From: Siphonodentalium dalli
Lineage: Eukaryota > Mollusca > Scaphopoda > Gadilida > Siphonodentaliidae
DNA: 64,000 bases
Direction: 5' to 3'
Assembly: GCA_032622095.1 (NCBI GenBank)
Contig: CP136066.1
Span: 66,472,278-66,536,277 of the forward strand
Below are positions 33,275-45,608 of the stretch, piece after piece. Every line of letters starts with the position of its first letter. Position 1 is the first letter of the stretch. The notes under the pieces were generated by a model. The model was not told where the DNA came from. It was given only the letters and a program-made list of their open reading frames with translations, and made no database searches. Made by a program: the position numbers and the translations under genes.

Positions 33275-34089
33275 TGTACACAAATTTCCCCAAAGCGGAT
33301 TTTAGCGGATTTTGGATATATTGTTGTCCAAACATTCCCGGTTAAAATGACACCAAAACTGGCTTTATAACAATTTTTTCTACGTTCACCCTCCAAAATC
33401 ACCACAACGACTATACTACATTCCGACACCCGGGTGAGGGGTGATGTGTTTCTATGGGGTATTTGGGGCGGGCCACCTATACATGCCATAATATTGACCG
33501 ACAGAGCCATGTCTTTTTGCGAATAATCAATAAAATTCTCCAGGGATGAGGGTAGAGTGTTTATATGGGATATTTGGAGCGGGCCACACACCCCTGTCAT
33601 CAAATTGGCCGAAATCGTCACCGTTCTCGAACATGGTTCAGATTCCATCTTCACCCCTCGGGTGGTAACCAACCCCGGATGTGAGGGGTGGGGTGTTTAT
33701 ATGGGTTATTTCCACTTCCTCGTGTGGCACCCCCCCCCCCCCCCCCGGTGAGGGTGGGTGGGAGGATTATATGGTGTATTTTGATCGGTCCACCCACTTC
33801 TGCTGCCAAATTAATTAGCCTAAATCCTTACCGTTCTCGAAAATGGTCCATACCCCAGTTATCCCGGGGTGAGGGGTGATGTTTCTATCGGGTATTTTGG
33901 GCGGGCCACCCATTCTTGCCGTCCAATTCGCCGAAATCCTTTCCGTTCTCGAAAATGGTCCATACCACATTTTCACCCGTCCGGATGGTACCCCCGTGTG
34001 GGGGGGGGGGGTGTTTCTATGGGGTATTTGTGGCGGGCCCCCACCCATGCCCTCAATAGATATTTTTGAGTTCCAAAAGTCATGTTCGT
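33275..34089 (-). repeat. Right long terminal inverted repeat
   Basis: It holds about five ~131-bp units in the opposite orientation to the left arm (TTTCTATGGGGTATTTGGGG, CGTTCTCGAAAATGGTCCAT), with a poly-C run at 33730. The inner end has AGCGGATTTTAGCGGATTTT and GGCTTTATAACAA matching the left arm in inversion. Confidence 0.8.
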
Positions 34090-36120
34090 CCATGATATTA
34101 GATAATATCTAACCGTTATACAACAGACCGTGCATTCGTCATGATTTCTCAAAGCGCACGGGTTATTCGCCTGATTAGGAGATTAGATAGCGACAACAGG
34201 TCGCGTGACCCGACAATACACTGACAAGTATCGATAATAAACAGACAGACCACGCCTCCTATCCTTGCAATTGGACAATTGTGGCCCACAGGTAACGCAA
34301 TCGACCAAATCTATGTCGTCCCAGGGGTGGAGAAAAACTTGGTTTTACTACTAAAACCCAGTTTAAACAGGTAGTTTAAACTAGGTCTAAACTGGAGATG
34401 CCGATTCGGACCAGAAAGTTTGTTAAAACAAGGTTTATAAAATATCACACATTGATACGTTGCATTTGCGGTAACAAGCTACACGACGGGTCGGTATTCG
34501 GCGAAAGTGCACCAGTCCGAAATCGTCACCTCAGTGTGCTTTCATGTTAATTTCGATGCTTCACGGTTTCCATGAATATATTTGTGTTGATACGAAAGGA
34601 CGTGGCGCCGGCGATATTAGGGGTGTATTCCACACCAGGGACGTGGCGACATGGGGGTGCGGGGGGTCTAACCCTCCAACTTTGATCAAACTATTCAACG
34701 GCTGGCAATTTCATGCCTCACAGATCAATTGTTGCTAATTTTACACCACTTATATGTTGAAATTGTTAGCTGGTTGATTTTCCAACAACTAATTAGTGGG
34801 ATATATGTTGTTTTAAACCAACTATATCAAATCGTTTTTATATTTAGTCCAAATATTTGTCTGAAATTGCTATCAAGTTGAAATATACCAACATTATAGG
34901 TAGTGTCAGGTTGGTTGAAAATTCCCAACATTTGGAAAGTTCAAACCCAGTGGTCCACTATTTGGACCCCTATGGACGGCGGCCATTTTGAATCGGATGT
35001 GTTTGGTGAATATGTGTGGTGTCTTGGGGGCAAACACACACCACTCTTTGTTCGACCTAAATCGGTAAAGGGTCGAGAACTGGCATGGGTTCCCTATTTG
35101 AATCCTTCTGGACGGCGGCCATGTTGGATTTGGTGGGGTGTGTGTGGAAACAGAGTCTTGCGGCCATCCTACAACACCCTTTATTTGAGCGATATATTAA
35201 AATTTTCAAATAAGGCATAGAAGTCACATTCGTCGTATACTTTGAGTAAAAGCTGAAAACGGCGGCCATTTCGTGAAAGTGGAGGCTATTTTGACTATGT
35301 TTGTCGGAAACAAATCAGCCCTCATAATTGACATACATTGGCCATGCATGCCAAATGTCAGGTTTGCATCATAAAGTGAACGATTCTGTTACTATTTGAC
35401 ACTTGTCCACCTTATATAATTTGCAATGGTAACATATATATATATATATATATTATATGCTCTGCAAAGGGCAAAGAGAAAAATATGTGCACAAATATTA
35501 GATAGAATGCCATTATGCTCGGCTATAACGCCTACGATCCAATAAATTATCGATGAATTATGTGCAATTGCGAAATTATTTATCGTGGGTGCGCACTACA
35601 TGGAGCTTATAATTTGTGTTCGTTTTCGAACTGGAGCCATACAAATTTCGCACTGTAGCCACCGTATGCTTGTATTTTAATGCGCCACATGTAGACCTGT
35701 TCAGATTGTCCGTGCATATGCTTGCATGTTCGTGTTCCGGAGATAACAAACTTACCAGAAAACTATGGTTTGCCCATTGGAATATCCCATTTCTGGTATA
35801 AAAACTTGATCACCGAAGGTTACGGTAAAATGTCGAAAAAGAAGTGATAAACTCCTGATTGTTCAATCTTCCGCGAGCGCTTCAAATCAAATTCAACACA
35901 CACGGATACAGAAGTTTATATTAACAAATCACAATTTAAATTTGAAAGAATAATTTGGATTTTAAAGAAAATACTTACCATTTAAGTGTCGTCACGCTAA
36001 TTTTTATAAAATTGCAGAATGGGCAACTTAGCATTTATCGATGCGCACTGGGCGATTATGCGATTTCGAACGGATTTAGCAGGAGCGGTGGGCCCCCGGT
36101 GATACTGATCATTGTACTAA
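34090..36120. repeat. Intergenic with ~140-bp degenerate repeat
   Basis: CGGCGGCCATTTTGAA (34977), CGGCGGCCATGTTGGA (35113) and CGGCGGCCATTTCGTG (35262) mark three decayed copies of a ~140-bp unit. A TA microsatellite is at 35433-35453. AACTTGGTTTTAC / AACCCAGTTTAAACAGG words lie at 34335-34400. No gene is supported. Confidence 0.5.
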
Positions 36121-38285
36121 TTTAAGATATTATACATGGTATTTTGCATGGTATTTTGCACTTTATGTCGAATTTTGTTAATTGTGTTTACACCCCAGCC
36201 AGTATAGTTAAATTATAAAATGGACTGTTGTTGTACTGTTCGTAATCGCATTATTCGCATGAGCCTCTAAGCGATGTAACAGTTATATTACACTAATGTC
36301 TTGATATGTACATGTATATGTATTACAGGGAAGAGGATGATATGTACATGCATTACCAACCACTGTACGCGAATATGTAATCATCCCATGTCATGTTTAA
36401 CATTTAATTAATATCAGCATCAAGTGCAATTAAAATATTAAATATTAAATATCTCTAATGAACCATCTTATCAAATTGTATTGGTTAAATATATATTGGA
36501 TTATTGTTATTCATCTAAACATTGCTTTATACGTTAACCAATACAGGTAAGTGTGTGCCTGACAAGGTAACTCATCTGCCCCGGTCAAAGAAAATCACAC
36601 ATTGCCCTCCGGAATGACAATAACAAGTCAGAATGGAGCAGTGGCTGGCGGACCTTACGTCCTTTCCGTTTGTCAACATAAGTATAGTGAAAGAAACAAT
36701 GCTTAACAGCCTATCCGTCATATAATTTCCCCACATAATGAAGGTGGTGCATACAAGTATGGATGTCAAAATAAGGGGGGGGGGGTCTGCTAAGCATACT
36801 AAAGAAGATTCGAGGCTAAATATGATGATGACCAAGGTCCCAATTTCTCGCAGACAAAAATTGCTCCTAGCATGAATTTTGAGGTGGAAGCTGGATCATG
36901 GAGCGGTGTATTGGAATTTTGAAAATAGTTTGAGGACGTACCCCACAAAAAACAAGATTTCGTTTAATGCCAAAAGTAGAATTGATTAATATTTGAAAAT
37001 TACTCTCAATGAGTTAAAAAGATGCCAAAATGTTTTGATAAGATCATCATCAGTTGCAGTTTGATGACTATATGCCATGCTAAGCGCATGTCACATACAT
37101 GTCACATTAGTATTAAATATTAAATATCTCTAATGAACTATCTTATCAAATTGTATTGGTTAAATCTATATTGGATTATTGTTATTCATCTAAACATTGA
37201 GCCATTTATATTACTCAATTATAGTTAGAAATTATTTTTCGACCACAGTTCCATCCGTATCCACATTTATATTGCTCACTTAACTGTAGACATGTGTCAT
37301 CTTTGTATGCATCAAATAATATAGATATACACCATTACCAATAAATAATCTAATTTAATCTAATTTAATTTAATTTAATCTAATCGATAAATATGTCCTG
37401 TCCCATTTGGCACCATATAATCAGCATGTGACGTGTTACCATCCAACACGTAATTACGTCAGACCAATTAGTTCATTAAACGGGCATGGCTCATTCGAAC
37501 CTACATTTTTGTCTACGTAATTTGTAGCGACCGATACGATATGTCTATAAAAACACAAACTATTGATATACTGGCTTCATATGGTCTGAAAAACTCTTGA
37601 TACAGTCTAAGCCATTTTCAGCCGTTTTCAACTTTTCTGCAGAAGTAAGACAAACGCTCTTTATTTATACCATATCAGGAATAGACTACCAGGAAACGCT
37701 CTTTTCTGTTCCATGTCGTGCAAATGGCCGTTCTGTGTTTGGTACCCAAATATCGCATTCACAGATGTATTTTTCATTACTTCAATGCGTCTTTTGGGGG
37801 TACAGAATGTTATGTGCGTAGAAGTTAATTGAGATAGTTATTGACCTATTTCGATACAGCGAAAATTTCAGAAGCGAATATTAATATGTGTATTTTGGAG
37901 CACAAACCGCCATGTGGCTTTAATAGGACGTTTGGTGGTCAGATACCGATTTACAAAAAAATGGAGTTTTTACACTTTCACGACTGGCGCTTCCTGAAAT
38001 TTTGCGAAAAACCATGTGCCAACGCATTCTCTTATATATGCGAGGCTCCCATATATAAGATAATACATTGGCCTAACAATATTTACCTTGACCTTGTAAG
38101 CCAGAGCATTATCTTATATATGCGAGGCTCCCCGTGGTAGACTAACATATATAGGAGAATACACTGGCACAGGATATTTAATGATGCACCAGCGCATCAT
38201 GAAGGGGTTAACGCGTTATGCGTATATGTCAACCTAGTCAAATTTCCAATGGTGGTGATTTGTGACACTTTATTTTTATCTTTGT
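36114..38285 (+). repeat. Second locus of the 14.1-kb dispersed repeat
   Basis: It repeats in order the blocks of 14100-14900 (CCAGTATAGTTAAAT, CACCATTACCAATAAATAA, CTTATATATGCGAGGCTCC) with added material, including a duplicated ~110-base piece (AATATTAAATATCTCTAATG at 36436 and 37111). A poly-G run lies at 36776. No gene is seen. Confidence 0.65.
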
Positions 38286-38867
38286 GAAAGTGTGTGTATA
38301 TCTATTTGAATATGGTGTGGCCCACTGACCTTGTTAGTGCTTGTGTAGACTTATTGTGGGCTTATGCTACGGGCCCGAATACATTGTAGAGGGTACTATG
38401 CCATATTGTTGACAGAAGGTAGGTTGGGGCTCCTCGTCTCTTGGTTGTGCAAATATCTGGTTATTAAGGTTTGTTAAAGCCACATGGCGGTTTGCGCCCC
38501 AAAATACACATTTAAAATTCGCTTTTGAATGTTTCCCTGTATCGAAATGGGTCAATACATATCTGAATTACCTTTCGACGAACATTCTGTAACCCAAAAA
38601 CTCATTGAAGTAATGTAAAATACAACTGTGACTGCCATCTTTGGGTCCCAAACACAAAACAGCCATGTGCACGACATCGAACAGAAAAGAGCGTTCCGTA
38701 GTGGTCTATTTCTGATATGGTATCAATAAAGAGCGTTTGTCTGACTCCTGCCGAAAAGTTGAAAACGGCAGAAAATGGCTTAGACATTTACAAGTGTTTT
38801 CATACCATATGAAGCTGGTATATCAATAGTTCGTGTAGTTATCGACCTATCGTATCAGTCGCCGTTT
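37527..38867. mobile_element. Large inverted repeat (two ~430-bp arms)
   Basis: The arm at 37527-37965 is mirrored at 38440-38867 with roughly 80-85% identity by eye: CTATTGATATACTGGCTTCA, CATTTTCAGCCGTTTTCAAC, ACCATATCAGGAATAGAC, AAACCGCCATGTGGCTTTAA all recur in inversion. A ~475-base spacer holds half-hairpins related to the 21.7-kb MITE. A diverged single copy lies at 45040-45360. It looks like a fold-back element; no coding domain is present, and the short frames are shadows. Confidence 0.8.
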
Positions 38868-38869
38868 AA

Positions 38870-40460
38870 AAAGAGCATCCACGATAAATAGCGTCCTCAA
38901 TCATAACATGTTCTAACATGTAATATATTCAAAGTCAATATGATCGAAGTGTTTTGATAATGTTCGCGGTACTTGTATCATACTAATGGTGGTGTTTGCA
39001 AGTATTTTTGGTTTGACTGGTAATGCGAACATTACTTGTAAGTTAGAGCATTTTGACTAATATGGTGCATCTTCAACATTACTAGTATTATATTAAGAGA
39101 TGGTCAAATTATTATTTTTCCCTATTGTGTTTACCAAAGTTTGTTCCTATGCCTTATACTGACATAGGTAATATACACATACAAGTATGAAAGTTATAGA
39201 TTTACAAATATCCGAGATATAAGACTTCTGATGTAACATCTGACGACTTCTCGTATCGTATTACCTGGACAGTTCCCACCAATGAAGCTTAAGGGTCAGT
39301 CCTACGCTTGCAACGTGTGCGAGTTTGACTTATGTCTGTCTATATTTCTGGGCATCCCTCCAAATGGGATTTCCAGTATATAATTTCATAATTGATGGGG
39401 GATCCATTTAAGAAAAATGTGTCAAGTCATGTACTAGTGCAAGATACACCTGTGTGATCTATGAACGATGCAAACAACATGGTAAGTATGATGAAAATGA
39501 ATAAATGCTTCCAGCCATTTTGTTGATTTTCATAAATACTATGTTGTTGGTATCATCCGTAGAGTGATTGGGCTATTTTGCCGTAGTCCATGGTTCAAAT
39601 TTGTTCATTAGTTGCATACATTATGTTGAGTATAAAAGGATATGGTTCCATAAATGTCCGGATTTATTGTACATCACCCCTTTAAGCTGGGGATGGCAAA
39701 TCGGGTATATATCTCGACTTCAAACTCTGGTATCGACTTTTAACAGTTACTATCAGACGGCTATTTGGACAGAGGATTCTCTTTAAACCAGGTTTAAACT
39801 GGATATTACTGATCAGGAAAGTTATCACACTCAGTTTAACTCGATTATAAAGCAGTCGTGAGTTGTACAACTGGCATATACTCTATTGGTTATATCCAAA
39901 TGAATCAATTTGAACCATGAAAAGTACACTCATTTGCTTTATGAAAGATGCAAATAACATCGTAATAATGAATATTAATAAATGGCTGGAGTAATTTATT
40001 CATTATCATCATAATTACCAGGTTGTTTTCATCGTCCAAACAGCACACAGGTGACTAAATGTATATGAATTTGTTACATGTATTTTGTTTGGTATAAAAC
40101 GAGATGGTCCCATAAATGGCCGGTTCTATTATTTACAGTACCACTATAAACCAGATTAAACCACTGGTTCAAACAGCCGTTCATCACTTAATACAAGACT
40201 GACACTGTTCTTTTAAATGGACCCCCCCCCCCCTCCGCAGTTATGAAATTATATACTACAATCCATTTGGAGACAGCAGTCAAACACACAAATAATACAT
40301 GCGCAGGACTGACCCTCAAGCTTGATTGGTGGGAAATGTCCAGGTACTACGATACTAGACTAGTGTCGTATGATATTACAACATAAGTCATATATCTCGG
40401 ATATATAAAAATATGTATTGTTCATACTTGTTATATGTACATTACATATGCCATTATAGG
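38870..40460. other. No supported gene
   Basis: Two loosely similar halves (CGTATGATATTACAACATAAG near 40366 and CGTATCGTATTACCTGGACAG near 39253; AAATGGCCGG.TCTAT and GATGCAAATAACAT words) suggest an old local inverted duplication. A poly-C run is at 40224. No exon is seen. Confidence 0.35.
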
Positions 40461-40760
40461 CTTAGTTTGACCGCCGCGTTTTACGCCCATATATAGCTTG
40501 TTTTCTCAAATACGCTCTATATGGGCTTAAATACGACATTTAAAATAATCCCTCATTGTGCTTATTTTCACGAGAACAGGCTGTGATGGTGTCATAAACC
40601 AAATTGGAATTAATTTCATCTCAAAAACTGCTTATTGGTCAGTGATCTATTGTTATATCTCCACTGTGGACAAATTAATTGATTTATTCTACACCAAGTG
40701 ATCAAACAAGTGTAGTATTGTTGTATCTGCAACGTTCAATGTAAATCTAAATTGGCAGAG
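40460..40760 (+). repeat. Copy of the 46.9-48.8 kb region
   Basis: TTATTGGTCAGTGATCTATTGTTATATCT and GACAAATTAATTGATTTATT match 46917-46975, and TGCTTATTTTCACGAGAACAG matches 48415 and 48770. The position matching the ATG at 47010 is ATT here, so any exon has decayed. Confidence 0.65.
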
Positions 40761-41284
40761 TGCATGTGAAGTAACTCATTGGAAAGAGGGTTTTCCTACT
40801 CCTCGATGAGCATCTTATTTCTAGTGGAATTCTTGAGTCAATAAACACACACAGACACAATTGCGTGATTGTGCTCTTTGATATACACACCAGTGTCCGT
40901 GGACACTTTAGTAATTAACAGGTATGAAAAACATCAAATTTAATCCAAAGTAAATTTTCTTGATTACAACCAAAGATATCAATCATACCTTTCGTCTCGA
41001 AATTCGTCATATAATAGTAGTTCTACACCACCTATCATACCCGCTCAGTAATATCTTCTAACACGAACGGGAGCATGTTGAACGGGGTATCAAAACTTTA
41101 AACTCGATTTCCCACACAAATGATAATATAGAGATAGAACACTTTAGTTCTGACGAGACGATATTTTATTATTACTATAATATTTTGTTACTCGTAGATA
41201 CTAGTTAATTATGTAGCGGAATTGTAAATGGAGATCTTCAATCATTTACTGATAACACTCCCAGGGAAGCAGTCAGAGAGAGTC

Positions 41285-41290
41285 TTTATT
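41285..41290 (-). terminator. Polyadenylation signal AATAAA
   Basis: AATAAA on the minus strand lies 16 bases after the stop codon of the exon ending at 41307. Confidence 0.5.
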
Positions 41291-41306
41291 TGGGGGTATT
41301 CAACTT

Positions 41307-41459
41307 CTAACTTCTAACTTCATCGCTAGCACCATGATAAATGTCTTCACCTTCGGATGATTTCAAACCCTGCACTACTGATTTCCTGTTATGGTAAAAA
41401 AAATAATGAGCGTTTGTACCAGAAGTCGGACAATCTGCTACTTTTGTAGACGTTGTGAA
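41307..41459 (-). CDS. Candidate terminal exon of a small secreted protein
   Basis: It follows a good acceptor on the minus strand (TATTGCTATTTCAG) and reads in phase 0 for 50 codons to TAG, with AATAAA 16 bases further on. Reading starts FTTSTKVADCPTSG and ends YHGASDEVRS, with one Cys and no known motif. Phase 0 matches the donor of the signal-peptide exon at 45609, which would give an 85-residue secreted precursor with a 4.1-kb intron. The pairing is an inference; the exon could belong to another gene. A second frame over the region gives no better signal. Confidence 0.45.
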   Translation of the reverse strand, partial: FTTSTKVADCPTSGTNAHYFFYHNRKSVVQGLKSSEGEDIYHGASDEVRS

Positions 41460-44400
41460 CTGAAATAGCAATAATATGGAACATATCCAGCCATATGAGA
41501 TCATAATATGGTGATTGATAAACGTTAGATTCTTCAAGTTTGAAATATTGTAGCACGAAGGGGCGGAACTGGAAGTCCCGGGGATCGAATTTAGGTTTGA
41601 ATGCGATGAAGTGAAAAGTTGTACAGTTGTCAACCCCCTCCAAAAGGTGACATTCTAGCCACATCTTGCACCAGATCCTTCACCCTCCACATGGTTTTCT
41701 GTTTAGATCGCCTCGTCTAGCAGAGATTCGACTTTCCTCGTAATGTGCGGCCACTACAGTCGGGATTTGGTCCTTGGCGTTTATTCCTTAGTAGTAGCTT
41801 ACTGAGTCTATATTCCTAAAATGAACGAAATTCGAAAATAATACCGACAAACAGTGAATCTGCTATAATGGTGATGGTGGTGTTGACGACGATATTGATT
41901 GGCGTGTCGTGAATGCATAGAGCCGCACTGTGTTGTTTGCGTTAGTGAGTATCGTATGCGAGCGGAAGGCCTCGCCTGTTCGCTCTAAAATCAGCACATT
42001 GTCTGCTTACAGTAGCACTTGTTTTAGGTTGATAATCTGCTGATATTGGCCTAATTTTGAGTCGATATTGTTCTGAAAATGAGAGAGTTTTAGTTACATT
42101 ATCCACGCACAATGAAGCGACTCTAAGCAGATTATGTGCGCAGTGACACATATGCCAACTCACGACTTTTCACAGCCATGACTCCATTATATGCTTATTC
42201 AGAACAAATTAATCACAGTATGTACCTATTTCACTTTAAAGGTCGATTATGTGCGTATTTGCGCGATGATATGTTGGAAGGCCAACCGATACCCCAGAGC
42301 CAGAGGTTCGAACATATCCTTCCGCAATTCGCTCGCGTCGGTAACATTTAACCAAAACAAACATGGGTGCGGCTCTAAATTTATCAACCGCTCACTACCT
42401 ACAAAATGTATATTGCCTACATACAGCCTGCCTAATAAACGTTTGTATAGTGAAAATGTGATTATATACTCAACACCTCATTTTCCTTCAGAGGTTTTTG
42501 TCTTTGTATGTAGCGCCTTACAATGCTTGAAATATAAGCGCATCACGATACGCTGTTTGTTGTTTTAAACCATGTTGTTTCCTCAATTTTTCGACTCTAT
42601 TTAAGTAGAACTTAGGTCTATGAAGTTAAGTCTTCGACAGACAAACGCGTACGCAATTTGGCCTTTTTGTATTAGAAGAGAGGTTTCATGATCAGTATGC
42701 TTTTTGTTAATGCCATCGATTTTGTTATAATTATTGTGCACATAAGCTTGTAACTGCCATATTCAATGAACTGTGTCCACTATATTCTAAGTATCTCGGT
42801 CGGGGACGCTGCCAGTGTTTGTCAAATGGAGTTAATGACCGTAAATTAAGATTTGCATCATAAGCTTCTCAGTGCTTGAATCAGCGAACTGTGCTCTTTT
42901 GTCGCACATACCCAGACTATTTGCTGTAGGTTTGTGGTCGGATTTTTCCTCACACACGTCCAGTAGTTTTCCTTACTAGGAATTGCTTGATTAGCCATCG
43001 TCGTGTGTACGCTTTATAGATGCCGGCGATTTTTATCGATGTGCATCAATAGCTTTCCACTGCTTGGGCCTTGTTTCGATTGTGCCTAAAAGTAATGTTC
43101 CGCATCATGACCCCACTGTTTGCTGTTCGTGCGGGCTTTCGATTTAACTGTCAGCGTGCAAGCTATATCACTGGAACCCCTCTGCTTGGTTGGTGTTTAT
43201 TGGTCTGTTACCTAATTTAACTGGCTGTGTTCCTGCCTATCATTACATATTGACACATTGAAAGCCTAGTTATTATCAGACAGTGTGGAATTTGCTAGCT
43301 GATATTGGTCATGGCGTTTTAAGGGCACTTGTGAAGTACCCATCATGTACAAGGTCATTAAATGAAATACATCAACATGCCTTGTTACACCATGTAGTTG
43401 CATGGTTCTCTGTGATAAGTTTTGATTAATTGTTTTCTCTGGACTTTCTGCCATTACCGGATGTTTGGCCTTTATCTGGCGCTGTCTTCCAATTAAACAT
43501 ATCAATGAAATCGTGCATATAACTGGAATTGTAGCATCTTGTGTGTGTTAGATTGTTTGAGTAGACTCAGTGGATATTTTGAAGAACAGTTTATGGTCTC
43601 CACATTCATTATTGCAGGCTACTTTGATGGTTCAACCTCCGCGTGCTATGGTGATGAAATTTCCAAATAAACCTCAGAATTATTCCTGAGTATGCTCAAA
43701 GTGTAAATAATGCAGTCGCATTCTGTCGTTGTGGTATATTCAGTTATATAGTGAGGATTCTCGCGATGACTGTACATATGACATTATAGAGAGTATGTCC
43801 ATATCAGTTATCGGTATTATGTCTTATGTTGTAACCATGCATGGTAATTCGATAATTACGCAAGCGATTACTTGATGTGGTCGTGTGCATGGTTGACTGA
43901 CGTTCTATGGTTGAAGCCAGTAAAGTGATTGTGATTGTGATTTTATACTCGATCCCTCGGTTTTCTTCAGAGGTTTTGTCGACGCAACAGTACAGTATGA
44001 TTACACATCGCCGGGAATATTACGCATATCAATTTGTCGGTTGTTTAGCTACATTGTGTCCACATTATTTTGACCATTGCCTGGTATACATATATCTGAA
44101 TATTAGGTTGAACAATGTAGCTTTATTAGGTCAACGTAGCTTTATTAGGTTAGTTCTACTTTAATGACCTAATTGCATATGCAAATTGCGCAGGTCACTG
44201 GGGACGTCAACCGACCTAAATGACATGATTGTGATTTCCGGACCTTTTTATCGACCATAGATCATCACAATCGATACAGAATTGTAAATGGATATGTGTT
44301 TAGCTCTAAACATCCAGTTCGCTTGTCCTAATTAATGTAAGGGCGTCATCGAAGTAACGATTGTAAAACTAAGGACAATGACATATTTACTTCACAAAAG

Positions 44401-45608
44401 GCAAGTTTTCTGCGATGGATAAATAAAATATGTAAACATGTTGTCCCTTAAACTGCCCATGTCCGCTCAGGGGATTTAGCGTCTATTGGACTCGACGAGC
44501 CGCGCCCAATAGATGCTCAAATCCCACAAGTTACGTTTATTACGTCAATGTAATTGTATTAGGTCAACGTAGCTTTATCAGGTTAGTACCACTTTCATGA
44601 CGCAATTACTTGCGCCAGTCTGGACGCAAGTAATGTTTTCGATCTGTTCAGATCTCTGTTTATCTGTTTATTTGTCTGTTCTTCCGTGAAGATGTTACGT
44701 CATACCGGAAGGCATACTCGCATGCGTTGTTGTTCTAGTAATGTTTTTGAAGCGTTGGACTTGAAGTTGGCTGAATGAGTGTGCACATAACATTACTTTA
44801 ATAATATTTAAGTGGAAGCCTGGAAAGCAAAGGCATCGGAGATTGTAACATCATATTAAACCAATCCGTGCTTCTAACTATAGCCTGTGAGTTACATGTA
44901 TTTGCTGACTTCGAAGTTTGAGTTTGCATCATGACCGAATGGCCACTCGTCAGCTGGTCAGATTTTCGAATTCCCAGATATTCTGCTACTATGTATATTA
45001 TTATACTTCAGTTATTACTGATCATCGTATGTAATTCAGACTTCATGACATGAAATTTACTACGGCTAATCTATACAACTATTAAATAGGCATTATATTA
45101 AATTTTATTTAAACGGACATGGCTCATGAGAGCTACGTATTTTGGAAGGATATATAATATAGGTTGACACATTTTATTGCTGTTTTAAATGTTTCGCAAA
45201 CAAGTGAAGAAACACTCATTATTTCTGCCATATCAGGAATTTACTAACACGGAAAGCCCTTTTCTGTTCCGTTCGTGCAAACGGCTGCTATATGTTTGGG
45301 ACCCAAACATCGTGTTTAAAGTTTTATTGTTATGACTTCTTTCTGGGACATATGCCCGTATAAAGGGAGTTCAAGTATTAACTTCCTATTGTCATACATG
45401 GACAAATTCAATAGCGAATATTATCACGCATACCGACATGTGACTTTAATTCAGCGTTATACTTATTGAAAATTTGAAATTAAATATTGGCAATTTTTGT
45501 TTTCTTTATAAAATAAAATGCTGTACGACTGTAATTGCCTGACAAATTTTGCGAGCGCGTGAACGGTCCGTGACAAATTTGTCTTGGTTTTATTATCAGT
45601 ATACTTAC
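41460..45608 (-). other. Presumed intron; dispersed duplications
   Basis: Direct duplications are visible: TTATACTCRACNCCTC..TTCAGAGGTTTTTGTC near 42465 and 43945, and TTAGGTCAACGTAGCTTTAT at 44129 and 44559. 45040-45360 is a diverged arm of the 37.5-kb inverted repeat. On the plus strand GCAG|GCTACTTTGATGG at 43617 opens 23 codons to a stop, but with no partner exon. No gene is called. Confidence 0.4.

Larger units (their letters stand above)
26089..34089 (-). mobile_element. 8.0-kb long-TIR element carrying an XPG-like nuclease gene
   Basis: The two ends are inverted copies: ACGAACATGAATTTTGAAAC at 26089 and, on the minus strand from 34089, ACGAACATGACTTTTGGAAC. Each end continues into 0.8-0.9 kb of inverted repeat made of ~131-bp units. 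The inner borders also match in inversion (CTAAAATCCGCCTTGGGGAA at ~26957 against TTCCCCAAAGCGGATTTTAG at ~33284). The only gene inside is the intronless minus-strand GCDTTS/CXC pseudogene. No DDE transposase, recombinase or polymerase is visible. No target duplication could be recognised next to the ends. I infer a mobile element from symmetry and content; I cannot name its superfamily. Confidence 0.7.

Noticed and set aside
26080-34100. Target site duplication of the 8-kb element
   Set aside because: Bases outside the two ACGAACATGA ends (GTTAGAC on the left, CCATGATAT on the right) do not match, so none is claimed.
43617-43690. Plus-strand exon after TTATTGCAG with 23 codons to a stop
   Set aside because: No partner exon, donor or polyadenylation signal could be linked to it, and such short matches are expected by chance.
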